DNA from: Glycomyces sp. L485
GTDB taxonomy: Bacteria > Actinomycetota > Actinomycetes > Mycobacteriales > Micromonosporaceae
NCBI RefSeq assembly: GCF_022548875.1
Contig: NZ_JAKZEW010000002.1
Coordinates: 186,898-250,897, forward strand
DNA: 64,000 bases
Direction: 5' to 3'
Part shown: positions 1 to 10,300 of the stretch, piece by piece
Numbering within the stretch: the first letter of the stretch is position 1
Layout of the letters: every line of letters begins with the position of its first letter
The notes under the pieces: generated by a model
Told to the model about the DNA's origin: nothing
Database searches by the model: none
Seen by the model: the letters and a program-made list of their open reading frames with translations, nothing else
Translations under genes and position numbers: made by a program

Positions 1-302
1 GCCTCGTCACTGCCGCCGCCGGCGCCCGTGACCACCTGGACGGCGAGGGCCACGCCGCCGACCGTGACGAGCAGGGCCGCGGCGGCGCTCACGATGGCAT
101 ACCGGACCCGCTTGGGCCGCAGCCGGTCCGTCCAGCGCTCGGCGCCGGACTCCTCGCCTGCGTGGAGGGTGTCGGCGGTGGGGAGCTGATCGAGCACCCG
201 GTCGAGCCGGTCGGCGACGTCCACGGGGAGGTCGCCGTACCCGGCAGATGCGCTCCGCAGCAGCCTGGCGGCATCGGTCTCGTCTTCGCGCCGTCCGCTC
301 AT
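1..302 (-). CDS. Probable anti-sigma factor, partial (C-terminus beyond window)
   Basis: The reading frame starts at an ATG whose A is the last base of the upstream sigma-factor stop codon (TGATG overlap), so the two genes should be translationally coupled. About 100 residues are visible: an acidic N-terminus rich in Asp and Leu (DRLDRVLDQLP near residues 32-42), a basic stretch, and one hydrophobic segment (about residues 67-85) that would cross the membrane. The rest lies left of base 1. Known context: the gene directly after SigM-type sigma factors in actinobacteria encodes its membrane anti-sigma factor (Rv3912 in Mycobacterium tuberculosis, from memory). No zinc-binding HxxxCxxC motif is visible in the part present. 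The role is inferred from position and topology. Confidence 0.6.
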   Translation of the reverse strand, partial: MSGRREDETDAARLLRSASAGYGDLPVDVADRLDRVLDQLPTADTLHAGEESGAERWTDRLRPKRVRYAIVSAAAALLVTVGGVALAVQVVTGAGGGSDE

Positions 303-1000
303 CAGCGGCCTCCCTCCTCTCGAACCGGTCTGTGCTCACTGGGTGTACCTGGTTCGACGACCGGCTGGGTCGGCGGGTTCCCGCCCCGCGGTGCAGCCTG
401 CGGACCGGCGCCCGCCGGGTCGAACTCGGGGAGGATCGCGGCCAGGCGCCTGCGGCCTCTGGAGGCACGGGACTTGACGGTGCCCGGCCGGATCTTGAGG
501 ATCGCGGCGACGTCGTCGACGGGGTAGCCGAGCATGTCGATGTAGACGAGGACGGCCCGCTGGTCGAACGGCAGCTCGGCCAGGGCGCGGTGGACGCTGA
601 CCTTCAGCGCCGACGCCTCGGGGTCGGCTCCGGAGGCGGCGCGCGGCTCCTGCTCGGGCAGCGGAACCGTGGGGCGCCGCCCCGCGGCGCGGATCCGGTC
701 GAGGCAGGCGTTGACGACGATGCGGTGCAGCCAGGTGGTGACCGCCGAGTTCCCGCGGAAGGAACCGGCGGCCTGGTAGGCCTTGACCATGGCGTCCTGC
801 AGCGCTTCGGCGGCGTCCTCGGGGTTCGCCAGGGTGCGCACGGCGACGGCCCAAAGCCGCCCGCGGTGGCGCCTGAACAGCTCGCCGAAGGCGTCCCGAT
901 CGCCTGCGGCGTGGCGGGACAGCAGTTCGGCGTCGGAGGGATCGCTGCTCGGCTCAGGCGAGGGCGAACCGCGTTCGGGCGGGCGTGGGGCGGCGGGCAT
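302..1000 (-). CDS. sigM: ECF RNA polymerase sigma factor, SigM-like
   Basis: A 232-residue ECF sigma factor. Region 2 (about residues 25-105) contains LFRRHRGRLWAVAVRTLANP and the region 2.4-like AVTTWLHRIVVNACLDRIR. Region 4 (about 130-190) carries the helix-turn-helix YPVDDVAAILKIRPGTVKSR. Both ends are low-complexity and Pro/Glu-rich, and the C-terminal 35 residues follow the conserved domain. It sits five bases after the pseudokinase gene and overlaps the presumed anti-sigma gene by one base, so the three look co-transcribed with murJ. In mycobacteria SigM controls a small envelope and secretion regulon; the same role here is inferred from synteny. Start: the first ATG, just after the upstream TAG. 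Confidence 0.9.
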   Translation of the reverse strand: MPAAPRPPERGSPSPEPSSDPSDAELLSRHAAGDRDAFGELFRRHRGRLWAVAVRTLANPEDAAEALQDAMVKAYQAAGSFRGNSAVTTWLHRIVVNACLDRIRAAGRRPTVPLPEQEPRAASGADPEASALKVSVHRALAELPFDQRAVLVYIDMLGYPVDDVAAILKIRPGTVKSRASRGRRRLAAILPEFDPAGAGPQAAPRGGNPPTQPVVEPGTPSEHRPVREEGGR

Positions 1001-1005
1001 GGCTC

Positions 1006-2523
1006 CTACCGGACGAAGACGTTGATATCGCTGATCGTGATCTTATATCCGCCTGACGACGGCGGCAGCTTCGTCACCCACACCACGACGTAGCGTGTGG
1101 CCTCGCCGCGTCCTTGGAGCTCGATGTTCGTGTCTGTGTCCTCGACCGGTTCGGCCAGGACCGAGTAGTTCTCGGCGATCGACTGGTCGCCTTCGGAACT
1201 GTCGCCGGGGTCTTCGGCGCCGCCCAGCAGGCCGATCGTGCCGCCCGCGCTGGTCATCTGGACGCGCACGGACGCGACCTCCATCTCCTCGCCGAGGTCG
1301 ACGAGGATGCCCATGCCGTCCTTGCCCGAGATGTTGCCGAACTCCGGGGCGTTGTACGTGTCGGTCGACCAGCCGGTGGAGGCGTTGCCGTCGACGACGG
1401 CGTCGACGCCTTCGAGTTCGGTGCGGTCGCCGCCGGGGTCGATGACGCGCACGTCACCGGATCCGAGATCGGCCTCGGTGGGGGCGGCGACCTCGGTCTC
1501 CTCGTCCGCGGGGCTCTCCGAGTCCTCGGTGACGACGTCGTCGCCGGTGAGACCGAGCGAGTCCTCGCTCGTCGAATCGGGCCCGTCCTCGCCGCCGCCC
1601 CACACCAGCGCACTGGTGACGACGCCGGTGAAGATGACCGCTGCGCAGGCCGCGGCGATGATCGCGAGGCGCTTCATCCCGGCGGGGGGCACTTCGGGCT
1701 TGACCGAGGCGCCGGCGCCCATGACTTCGAGCGGTCCCCGCTTCGAGGGGGCCTTCGCGTCGTCGACGTGGTGGCCGCCGGTCTCGGCGAGTTCGCGCAG
1801 CTCTACGGCGAGTTCGGCGGCCGACGGCGGGGCCTCGGCGGCGTCGAGCAGATCGCCGGTGAGGCGGCTCAGCGATGCGGGGACGCCGGTGGTGACGGCG
1901 CTCGCATCGAGCGGCCGCCCCCATTCGTCGGTCGCGGCATCCGGAAGGCCGGTGTCCTCGGTGGGGACGACGCGCGGCCAGGTGCCGGTCAGGCAGGCGT
2001 AGAGGGTGGCGCCGAGGGCGCGGACGTCGCCGACGGGCGTGTGCCCGGGCTCGTTGCGCGGCTCGGTGACCATGACGCGGTCGTCCTCGGACAGCAGCAC
2101 TGAGCCGGGGTGCAGCTCGCCATGGGTGACGCCGCCCTCGTGGAGGGCGGCGACCGCGTCGGCGACGGAGGCGACCAGTTCGAGCGCGTGCGTCGGCTGG
2201 AGCGGCTGCCGCTGGAGCACGTGCCGCAGCGACGAGCCGTTGACCCATTCGCGGACGACGTAGGCGAACCGGCCCTCGTCGACCGCGTCGTAGACGTCGA
2301 CCATCGAGTCGACGTGCGCGCGGGAGGCGGCGACGGCTGCGGTCATCGTGGGGGCGGCGTCGTCGCCGCCGGGGGAGCGCAGCACCACGGCGACGCTGCG
2401 GTGCAGGAGCACATCGACGCCACGCCACAGCTGGCGGTGGCCGTCAGCGCCTCCGACGTGCTCTTCGAGCCGATACCTTTCCGCGAGCAGGTCACCCACG
2501 GACGGCACTTCGACAGAACTCAT
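1006..2523 (-). CDS. Membrane pseudokinase with extracellular discoidin-like domain
   Basis: This 505-residue protein has an N-terminal Ser/Thr-kinase fold (about residues 10-245), a Pro/Lys-rich juxtamembrane stretch, one transmembrane helix (about 286-310) and an acidic linker leading to a C-terminal beta-sandwich that resembles F5/8-type C (discoidin-like) domains (VDGNASTGWSTDTYN near residue 385). The kinase lacks its catalytic residues: VAVV replaces the VAVK lysine, the HRD loop reads HGELH, and DFG reads TEP. It should therefore be a pseudokinase. In Mycobacterium this module is fused to the C-terminus of MviN/MurJ, where PknB phosphorylation recruits FhaA. Here it is a separate gene 84 bp after murJ, so a role as regulatory partner of MurJ is inferred. 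Confidence 0.85.
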   Translation of the reverse strand: MSSVEVPSVGDLLAERYRLEEHVGGADGHRQLWRGVDVLLHRSVAVVLRSPGGDDAAPTMTAAVAASRAHVDSMVDVYDAVDEGRFAYVVREWVNGSSLRHVLQRQPLQPTHALELVASVADAVAALHEGGVTHGELHPGSVLLSEDDRVMVTEPRNEPGHTPVGDVRALGATLYACLTGTWPRVVPTEDTGLPDAATDEWGRPLDASAVTTGVPASLSRLTGDLLDAAEAPPSAAELAVELRELAETGGHHVDDAKAPSKRGPLEVMGAGASVKPEVPPAGMKRLAIIAAACAAVIFTGVVTSALVWGGGEDGPDSTSEDSLGLTGDDVVTEDSESPADEETEVAAPTEADLGSGDVRVIDPGGDRTELEGVDAVVDGNASTGWSTDTYNAPEFGNISGKDGMGILVDLGEEMEVASVRVQMTSAGGTIGLLGGAEDPGDSSEGDQSIAENYSVLAEPVEDTDTNIELQGRGEATRYVVVWVTKLPPSSGGYKITISDINVFVR

Positions 2524-2607
2524 GATGCGGGGTCCTCCCCTCTAAAAGCGACCCGGCGAGGGGTCGTGTCCAGCCGGGGGCCGGCACACGTATGGATGGT
2601 ACTTGCC

Positions 2608-4413
2608 TCATCGTCGCAGCTTTGCGCGCACCGTTGTCTTCAACGACGCTACTTCGGGGACCCGCAATACCAGGCACGCGGCGATGTAGACGGCCACCAG
2701 GCCCGTACCCAGCACCGCAGCGGCCCCGAGCTGCCCGGCCTTGGCCGCGGCCCCGTCGCCGGAGACGTCGGGCCAGGCGAGCCAGCCGAGGTAGGCCGCG
2801 CCGCCGGCGATGACGGCGGCGGCGGCGGTGCGCAGTAGGCCCAGCGCGACCCTTCTCATACCGAGCAACCCGACCCGCTTGCGCAGTAGCGACATCGACA
2901 GCAGCAGACTGACCAGGTAGGAGACGCCGTTCGCGGCGAAGAGGCCGACCACCACCCACTCCAACGGGAGCAGGGTGAACGCCAGCAGGTAGCAGCCGAT
3001 GCGGATCGCGATGACCGGCAGGTTGAACAACGCCACGGCCTTCGTGTCCGTCTGCGCGAAGAACGCGTAGATCTGCAGCTGGCTGATCGAGAACGGCAGC
3101 AGGATGATCCCGACCACGGCCAAGGCGATGCCTGTGGCGTAGGCCTCTTCAGGCTTGTAGGCGCCCCACTGGAAGATCGCGCGCGCGAACGGCTCGTTCA
3201 GCGCGATGAAGGCCGCGGCGATCGGCACCAGCAGGAACGAGGCCATTCGGATGCCGCCGGACAGATGGTCGGTGAGATCGGGCCAGCGCTTGTCGTCGGC
3301 GGCGCGCGTCATGCGAGGCATGATCGCGGTGATCACCGAGACCGCGACGATGCCGTGCGCCATCATCATCATGAGGTAGGCGTTGTTGTAGACGGTGGTG
3401 CCGGGCACGAACACGTCGGTCTGGTCGGCGTCCCCCACGGCGGCGTTGGCGATCTTGATGACGGCCATGACCGCGACCTGGTTGGCGGCGACGAACAACA
3501 GCGTCCAGGAGCCCATCCGGCGGATGTCGCGCAGCGGCAGGGCTCGGAAGTCGAACCGCAGCCGCCAGCGGAACCCGGCGGCCCGCAGCGCCGGCCACAG
3601 GCACGCGACCTGGATGACGACGCCCGCAGTCGTGCCTCCGCCGAGGAGCAGCAGCATCCCGGTCGAGATCTGGTCGCCCTCGATGAACAGGCGTCCCTCG
3701 CCGTCGGGGACGGCCTCGCGCGTGTAGACGAAGTAGAAGGCCGCGCCGACGGCGATGACGACGAGGTTGTTGATGATCGGCACCCACATCGGCGCGCCGA
3801 AGCGTTCGCGGGAGTTGAGCACCCCCGACAGGACCGCGAAAAGGCCGTAGAACATCAGCGCCGGCAACATCAGATACGACAGCTGCGTGACCAGGTCGTA
3901 CTGGACGGGCTCGGCCATGGCCCTGGCGATGAGCGGGGCGGCGAGGGTGACGACGAGCGCGGCGACGCCGAGGACGAGGAGCGCGAGCGTGAGCAGGCGG
4001 TGCGCGAAGGCGTCGCCGCCGTCGGAGTCGTTCTTGTGAGCCTTGACGAACAGCGGCAGGATGATCGAGGCGAACACGCCGCCGAGGACGAGCTCGTAGA
4101 TCATCTGCGGGAAGTACTGCGCGGTCGTGTACGAGTTGCCGAGCAGTCCGGCGCCGATCGCGGCGCTGATGACGACGGTACGGCCGAAACCGGTGACGCG
4201 GCTGACGAGCGAGCCGGCGCCCATGAGGACGCTGGAGCGGGCCACGCCCTTGTTGGCGCTTGCCGCCGGCTCCTCGGCCAGCGGCGGCGTTCCGTTCGGC
4301 ACCGGCCCGGTCGGGGCGTAGCCCGAACCCGTCCGGGGTACCTGCGAGTCGAAGTTCGAGCCTGGGTGCGGGGCCTGCGGGCCGTTACTCGGCCTCGCTC
4401 TACTTTCGGCCAT
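2608..4413 (-). CDS. murJ: Lipid II flippase MurJ (MviN)
   Basis: A 601-residue MOP-superfamily membrane protein that moves lipid II across the cytoplasmic membrane during peptidoglycan synthesis. About 14 hydrophobic segments are visible after a roughly 65-residue Pro/Gly-rich cytoplasmic N-terminus. MurJ-like features include the early SLVSRVTGFGRTVVISAAIG stretch, the NNLVVIAVGAAFY region and FAQTDTKAVALFNL. The ATG at 4413 was chosen because the longer frame to 4536 would run 93 bp into the divergent pcnA; only 30 bp then separate the two starts, so their promoters must overlap coding sequence or each other. The mycobacterial pseudokinase tail is absent and is encoded by the next gene. 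Confidence 0.92.
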   Translation of the reverse strand: MAESRARPSNGPQAPHPGSNFDSQVPRTGSGYAPTGPVPNGTPPLAEEPAASANKGVARSSVLMGAGSLVSRVTGFGRTVVISAAIGAGLLGNSYTTAQYFPQMIYELVLGGVFASIILPLFVKAHKNDSDGGDAFAHRLLTLALLVLGVAALVVTLAAPLIARAMAEPVQYDLVTQLSYLMLPALMFYGLFAVLSGVLNSRERFGAPMWVPIINNLVVIAVGAAFYFVYTREAVPDGEGRLFIEGDQISTGMLLLLGGGTTAGVVIQVACLWPALRAAGFRWRLRFDFRALPLRDIRRMGSWTLLFVAANQVAVMAVIKIANAAVGDADQTDVFVPGTTVYNNAYLMMMMAHGIVAVSVITAIMPRMTRAADDKRWPDLTDHLSGGIRMASFLLVPIAAAFIALNEPFARAIFQWGAYKPEEAYATGIALAVVGIILLPFSISQLQIYAFFAQTDTKAVALFNLPVIAIRIGCYLLAFTLLPLEWVVVGLFAANGVSYLVSLLLSMSLLRKRVGLLGMRRVALGLLRTAAAAVIAGGAAYLGWLAWPDVSGDGAAAKAGQLGAAAVLGTGLVAVYIAACLVLRVPEVASLKTTVRAKLRR

Positions 4414-4443
4414 TCGTGCTCTCTCCGATAAGCTTGCCCGGCG

Positions 4444-5901
4444 ATGTCTGACAACAGTAGCGGTAACCAAATCACAGTCCCGCCCGTAGCCGACGAGCTG
4501 GGTCGGGTCTTCTCCGACGCCGGTTTCGAGCTGCACCTGGTCGGTGGCTCAGTACGAGACGCCGTCCTGCGCAGGACGACCAACGACCTCGATTTCACCA
4601 CCGACGCGCGCCCTGAGGACACCGAGCGCCTCCTGCGCGCGTCGTGTTCCACGGTGTGGACCACGGGCGCCGATTTCGGGACCGTCGGCGGCATGTTCCG
4701 CGGCCACCAGGTCGAGGTGACGACGTTCCGCGCCGACGCCTACGACCGTGTCAGCCGCAACCCGATCGTCCGCTACGGCGACAGCCTCGTCGACGACCTG
4801 GAACGCCGCGACTTCACCATCAACGCGATGGCCGTCTCCGTCCCCGGGCACGTCTTCGCCGATCCGTTCGGCGGGATCGGGGACCTCGCGCGGCGCACGA
4901 TCCGAACCCCGGCGAGCCCCGAGTCGTCCTTCGCCGACGACCCGCTGCGGATGCTGCGCGCCGCCCGCTTCGCCGCGCAGCTCGGCTTCGACATCGAACC
5001 GGGTGCCCGTGAGGCGATGACCCGCATGTCCGAGCAGCTCGCCCGCATCACTCCCGAACGCGTCCGCGAGGAGTTCGTCAAGCTCCTGTCCTCGCCCGAC
5101 CCCGTCGTCGGGCTCCGTGTCCTGGTGAGCACGGGCTTGGCCGAGCAGTTCCTGCCCGAACTCGGGGCGCTGCGCATGGAGATCGACGAGCACGCCCAGC
5201 ACAAGGACGTCTACGAGCACTCGCTCCAGGTGCTGCGCAACGCGATCGACCTCGAAGACGACGGCCCCGACCTCATCTTGCGGCTCGCGGCGCTCCTGCA
5301 CGACATCGGCAAGCCCGAGACCAAGGGCGTCACCCCAGGCGGCAACGTCACCTTCCACCACCACGACGTCGTCGGCGCGCGCATGGCGCGAAAGCGCATG
5401 CGGGAGTTGAAGTTCCCCAAATCCGACATTCAAGCTGTTTCGCTGCTGATCTCGCTGCACCTGCGGTTCTACGGCTACGGAGACAGCGCCGATGGGCGGT
5501 CTGCGCGCGGCGCCGAGACCGGCTGGACGGACTCGGCGGTACGCCGCTACGTCACCGACGCCGAAGGCGAACTCGAGCGGCTTCACAAGCTCGTCCGCTC
5601 CGACTGCACGACCCGCAACCGCCGCAAGGCCGAGCGTCTGCGTCGCGACTACGACGCCTTTGAGGACCGGATCGCGCGGATCCGCGAAGAGGAGGACCTG
5701 CGAGCCGTCAGGCCCGATCTGGACGGCAACGCGATCATGGAGCTGCTGGGACTGGGGCCGGGCCCGGAGGTCGGGAAGGCCTGGAAGCACCTCAAGGAGC
5801 TCAGGCTGGAGCGGGGTCCTCTGCCTCGCGAGGAGGCAGAGGCCGAGCTTCGTGACTGGGCCGAGCGGGAAGGCCTCGTACCGCGTCGAGACGCGGATTG
5901 A
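4444..5901 (+). CDS. pcnA: CCA tRNA nucleotidyltransferase (polyA polymerase family, HD domain)
   Basis: This 485-residue enzyme adds or repairs the CCA 3' end of tRNAs. The class II nucleotidyltransferase head has GGSVRDAVLRRTTNDLDFT (about residues 31-50), supplying the GGSxRD signature and the metal-binding DxD-like LDF. An HD domain follows with LLHDIGKPETKG and FHHHDVVGARMARKR (about residues 280-325), typical of actinobacterial CCA enzymes. The gene diverges from murJ, as does Rv3907c near the mycobacterial murJ gene, although mutT4 and one further gene found there are missing here. Its last 101 bp overlap the 3' end of the convergent glycosyltransferase gene. Confidence 0.93.
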   Translation: MSDNSSGNQITVPPVADELGRVFSDAGFELHLVGGSVRDAVLRRTTNDLDFTTDARPEDTERLLRASCSTVWTTGADFGTVGGMFRGHQVEVTTFRADAYDRVSRNPIVRYGDSLVDDLERRDFTINAMAVSVPGHVFADPFGGIGDLARRTIRTPASPESSFADDPLRMLRAARFAAQLGFDIEPGAREAMTRMSEQLARITPERVREEFVKLLSSPDPVVGLRVLVSTGLAEQFLPELGALRMEIDEHAQHKDVYEHSLQVLRNAIDLEDDGPDLILRLAALLHDIGKPETKGVTPGGNVTFHHHDVVGARMARKRMRELKFPKSDIQAVSLLISLHLRFYGYGDSADGRSARGAETGWTDSAVRRYVTDAEGELERLHKLVRSDCTTRNRRKAERLRRDYDAFEDRIARIREEEDLRAVRPDLDGNAIMELLGLGPGPEVGKAWKHLKELRLERGPLPREEAEAELRDWAEREGLVPRRDAD

Positions 5902-7288
5902 GGATCTCCGAGACCACCAGCGCGCACATCGCCGCGACGGCGACCCAGCGTCCAGTGGCGGCCGTGAGGAACAGCCACTCGGGGATGCCGCGCCCGTCCT
6001 CGGCCGACACTTGGAGCATCTTGCCGTAGAACGCGGCGAAGTAGCCGAGCTCGGCGATCTGCCACACCAGGAACATCCCCCACTTCGGGCGGGCGAGTAC
6101 GGCGAGCGGGACGAGCCACAGCACGTACTGCTGCGACCAGACCTTCCCGAACAGCAGGAATGCGGCCACCACGAGGAAGCACAGCTGCGCCAGGCGCGGC
6201 ACGACGTCCTCTTCGGGCAGCGCGCCGCGTTGCGCGAAGTAGCCGAGTGCGGCGATGCCGACGCACGCGAGGGCGAACAGCACCAGGTAGGCGTCGTTGA
6301 CGAACTCGTGGTCCCACAGCGCGTCCCATTCGGTGACGCCGCGCAGCACGTACCAGCCGGTGCCCCAGTCGACGGGCCGCTCGGAGTTGAGCTCGAAGAA
6401 CCGCAGCCACGACTCGGGCCATAGGGCGGCGACCGGCGCGTTGATCACGCCCCAGGTGACCGCGGCGGTGGCCACGGCGGCCAGCGCCGGCGTCAGGCGT
6501 CGCCGGCGAAGCGCGAGGATGAGCAGCGGTCCGGCGAACAGCAGCGCGTAGAACTTGGCGGCCACGGCCAGGCCGAGGAACAGGCCCGCCATGACGGGCC
6601 GGCCGCGTTGCCAGTAGAGGAAGAACGGCATGGCGAGCGCGACGGCGAACAGGTCCCAGTTGACGGTGGCGGTCACGAGCATGATCGGCGCCGCGGCCAG
6701 CATCATCGCGTCCCATGGCCGGCTCAGCCTGTCGGGCGGCGTTCCCTCGACTTCGCGGTCGCTCAGGTCGGTGCGGCGATTGTCCGCCCGGATCGCGTAC
6801 AGGACGGCGATGGCGGCGATGCCGCAGGCGAACAGGGTGACCGCGTTGAGGTGGTAGAAGATCGTGCCGCCGTCGGCGCCGACGATATTGCCGATCCGGT
6901 AGGCGATCTGGCCGAGCACGCCCATGAACCAGCCGGTCAGGACCGGATATTCGACGGGGTGGTCGCGGTAGGGGATCGCGCCCTCGTTGAGGCGCTCGAC
7001 GCCCCACAGCGCGCGGATGTCGGTGTAGCAGGCGTTGGTGTACTGGCTCCAGTCGAGCCAGCCGCCGCTTGCGCACGGGTATTTCTGGAGCCAGGAGATC
7101 GCGAAGAACACCAGGCCGGTGAAGAGGATGACGCGCACCGGGGTCCAGAATCGGCGGCGCGGGGGGTCGACGGCGTGGCCTCCGGACGGCCCGCCGATGA
7201 ATCCCGAGGCGAACCGCGCGAAGCGGTCCTGGAGGGAGGGGGCCACGGGGGTGGCCTTGGGTGAACGCGACGACGGCATGGGACTCAT
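5801..7288 (-). CDS. Membrane glycosyltransferase, GT87 (DUF2029) type
   Basis: A 495-residue polytopic membrane protein with roughly 10-12 hydrophobic helices, in the style of polyprenol-phosphate-mannose-dependent mannosyltransferases. The N-terminal third has the luminal motif PYRDHPVEYPVLTGWFMG (about residues 110-127), typical of GT-C/DUF2029 proteins in which acidic residues follow the first helix. The frame is open a further 303 bp upstream, but that part would encode only a basic, low-complexity sequence overlapping the penicillin-binding protein gene; the ATG at 7288 lies 43 bp after the PBP stop. The same neighbour pair (ponA1 then a DUF2029 protein) occurs in mycobacteria (Rv0050-Rv0051, from memory). 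The acceptor glycan is unknown. The 3' end overlaps pcnA by 101 bp. Confidence 0.82.
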   Translation of the reverse strand: MSPMPSSRSPKATPVAPSLQDRFARFASGFIGGPSGGHAVDPPRRRFWTPVRVILFTGLVFFAISWLQKYPCASGGWLDWSQYTNACYTDIRALWGVERLNEGAIPYRDHPVEYPVLTGWFMGVLGQIAYRIGNIVGADGGTIFYHLNAVTLFACGIAAIAVLYAIRADNRRTDLSDREVEGTPPDRLSRPWDAMMLAAAPIMLVTATVNWDLFAVALAMPFFLYWQRGRPVMAGLFLGLAVAAKFYALLFAGPLLILALRRRRLTPALAAVATAAVTWGVINAPVAALWPESWLRFFELNSERPVDWGTGWYVLRGVTEWDALWDHEFVNDAYLVLFALACVGIAALGYFAQRGALPEEDVVPRLAQLCFLVVAAFLLFGKVWSQQYVLWLVPLAVLARPKWGMFLVWQIAELGYFAAFYGKMLQVSAEDGRGIPEWLFLTAATGRWVAVAAMCALVVSEILNPRLDAVRGLPARPSHEARPLPPREAEDPAPA

Positions 7289-7331
7289 TGTGTCCCATGC
7301 CGCCGTCGGGTGTCTTAACGGTCGAGGCCGG

Positions 7332-10300
7332 TTATCCGCCGTCCTCCGGTCCCGTCGGTTCGGTGGTCTCCTCACCGCCCGTGCCTCCGTCCTCTTCGCC
7401 GGGATCGGTGGGCTCGTCGCAGTCGTCGGGCCACAGTTCGTTGCAGGTCGGCTCCTCCTCGCCGGGAACCGGATCGGTGGGCGTCTCCTCGCCGGGCTGG
7501 GTCGGATCCGTGCTCTCGCACTGGTTGCCGTTGCCGTTGCCGTTCTGTTCGCAGGACTCGTTCTCGTCCTCTTCCTCTTCTTCCTCGACACCGCACTTGG
7601 TGTCGTCGGGGTTCTTCTGGCAGTAGGCGCTGTCGGGGTCGATCGTGCCGTCGGCGTTCTCGATGTCCTCGGTGATCGGCGAGCCCTTTTTGATCGGGCC
7701 TTCCCACTCCTGGCTGCCCCAGCCGTCGTCGCCCTGCTTGCTCTCGAGGATCCGGTTCATGGCCGCGTGCCAGACCGGATAGGCGGTGTTCGAGCCGTAC
7801 ACGTTGGCCTTGTCGCCGTTGGGATCGGCGATCGGGTCCGATTCTTTGGTGGCGTTGCCGACCCAGGTGGCGATGCTCACCTGCGGGATCGCGCCGACGT
7901 ACCAGGCGTGGGCGTTGTAGCTCGAGGGGTAGTCTTCGCCGTCCTTGTTCTTGCCGCTGGCCTCCCAGGTACCGGTCTTGCCGAAGTAGGGCCGGCTGAA
8001 TTCCTCGAAGGACGACTCGCCGGCGATCGTCGACGCGACGAACTGGAGGTCCCTGGCCGTCTCCACGTCGAGGGCCTTCTTCTGCTTCAGCGGATTCTGC
8101 TCGGGGACCGGTTCGCCTTCGCGGTCCTCGACCTTGGCGACGAAGTGGGTCTCGTTGTGGACGCCGTTGTTGGCGATCGTCGCGTACATCGCGGCCATGT
8201 CCCGGACGCTCGTCGGGTACTGGCCGAACGCGAGGTGGTTGTAGAACGGATCGGTGTTGCCGCTGCCGCCGATGTCGCGCTTGTCGGCTTCGCCGTCTTC
8301 GTCGGCGTAGAACCGGCCGTCGCAGTCGAGGACGGGGTTGTTGCCGTCGAGCTTGAGCGGCGTCTCCTTGGCGATGAACTCCCGGCTGTCGACGATCCAG
8401 TCGCCGTCGGCGTCGACGGCCTCGCCGTGCATGGTGTAGGTCGCGTCGTCGTGGAACTTGTAGACGATACTGCGGTCGTGCTGCTCGCCGCACTCGTCGG
8501 TGAGCTGCCGGGTCTGGCTCATCTGGTTCAGGCCCATGTCGTCGGCGTACCTGAGAATCTCCGACGCCCCGTACTTCTCGGAGATGGCGTACATCGGGGT
8601 GTTCTTCGACTTGACCACCGATTCGGTGAGGGTCATGTCGAGATTGGAGTTCACGGCGCTGCCGTTGCGCAGGGTGCAGTCCGGGTACTCGCCACCGCCG
8701 ATGCAGGTCTCGCCCTCGTCGTCGGTGAGGGAGTCGAACTTCCGTGGCGAGCTGGCGTCCCACCACGATTCGATGGACGCGTCGTTCTGGACGGCGGTGG
8801 CGGCCGTGATCAGCTTGAACGTCGAGGAGGGCGGGTGGGGCGATTCGGGACCGGCCTTGTCGATGCCGAAGCCGTCGTCACCGCCGTAGTAGCCGACGAC
8901 GCCGCCGGTCGCCGGATCGATGGCGACCTGGGCGCTGGTCATATAGGGCTCGTACTCCTTGAGCGCCGCCTCGTCGTTCGTGTTCTCGAACTGCCAGTAG
9001 CCCTCGTTGGTGAGGATCTTGTCGGCCTGGCTGGCGGAGTCGACCACGGTCCCCTCGTCGTCGACGTACTCTCCGTCGTCGTTCGTCTCGGCCTTGAGGT
9101 CGCCGCGCGAGTTCGTCCGCTCGAGCGCCTTCTGGATCTCCGAGTCGAGGGTCAGAGTGATCTGGTAGCCGCCTTCGCCGCCGCTGCCCTCCGCGCCGCG
9201 GAGCATCTCCTTGGTGATGCCGTAGCGCCGTTCGAGCTCTTCGAAGACGTAGCCGTCCTGCTCGTTGACGATGAAGCCGACAGCGGTGTCGCCGCCCCAT
9301 GAGCCGCGGTTCTCGAAGTCGGAGATCGGCTCGGGCACCTCTGCCGCGTCGTAGTACGCCTGGTCGATGTAGCCCTCGCTGAGCAAGGCGCTCATCGCGT
9401 CGTTCCAGCGGCCGGTCGGGTCGCCGCCGTAGAACTCGTCGTAGGCGCCGTTGGGGGACTTCACCTGCATGACGATGAAGGCGGCCTGTTCGTAGGTGAG
9501 GTCCATCAGCGGCGTATCGAAGTACACTTCGGCCGCCGCGGCGATGCCGTTGGCGCCCCGGCCGAAGTAGGCCAGGTTGAGGTAGTGGGTGACGATCTGG
9601 TCCTTGGTGTACTGCTGCTCCAGCTTCATCGCCATGACCGCCTCCTTGGCCTTGCGGCCATAAGAGATGTCGTCGCGGATCGCGGCGACCATGCCGGCGT
9701 ACTGCTGGGTGATCGTCGAGGCGCCCTGGGTGTCGCCGCCGGAGACGTTGTTGACCAGGGCGCGCATGGTGCCCTTGTAGTCGACTCCGCCATGTTCGTA
9801 GAAGTTCCGGTCCTCCAAGGACACGAGGGCTTCGATGACGGTGTCGGGGATCTCGTCTCGGGAGTCGACGAGCTTCCTGAGCTGGTCGCCGTACCCGCCG
9901 GCCTCGGTCGAGCCGTCGGCGTAGAGGAAGGTGCTTGACTCGCCTTCGCGGCGCAGGTCGGCGGGGAGCTCGACCTCCTGGAAGAACCAGGCGCCGACCA
10001 CGGTGACCGCGGCGACGAACAGGACGCCCATGGCGATCAGGCCGGCGTAGACCTTGCGGCGCAGGTGCTTCTTCTTCAGCTTCTTCTGCTCGGCGAGCTC
10101 GTCCTCGTCGAGCGGGTCGGGACCGGCGCGGCGCTTGCCGGCGACGCTGGTGCGTCCGGGCCCGGCGGGGCTGACCGGCCTGGCGCTGCCCACCGATACG
10201 GAGCCGACTGAAGCGGAGCCGACGGATGCCGATCCGACCGACGCCGATCCGACCGACGCCGATCCGACCGACGCGGAGCCGACCGACGCCGATCCGACCG

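Noticed and set aside
3265-4431. 388-codon plus-strand frame opposite murJ
   Set aside because: His/Asp-rich shadow of the murJ coding strand with no homology features.
7035-9302. 755-codon plus-strand frame opposite ponA and the glycosyltransferase gene
   Set aside because: Valine/glycine-rich antisense shadow of two well-supported genes.
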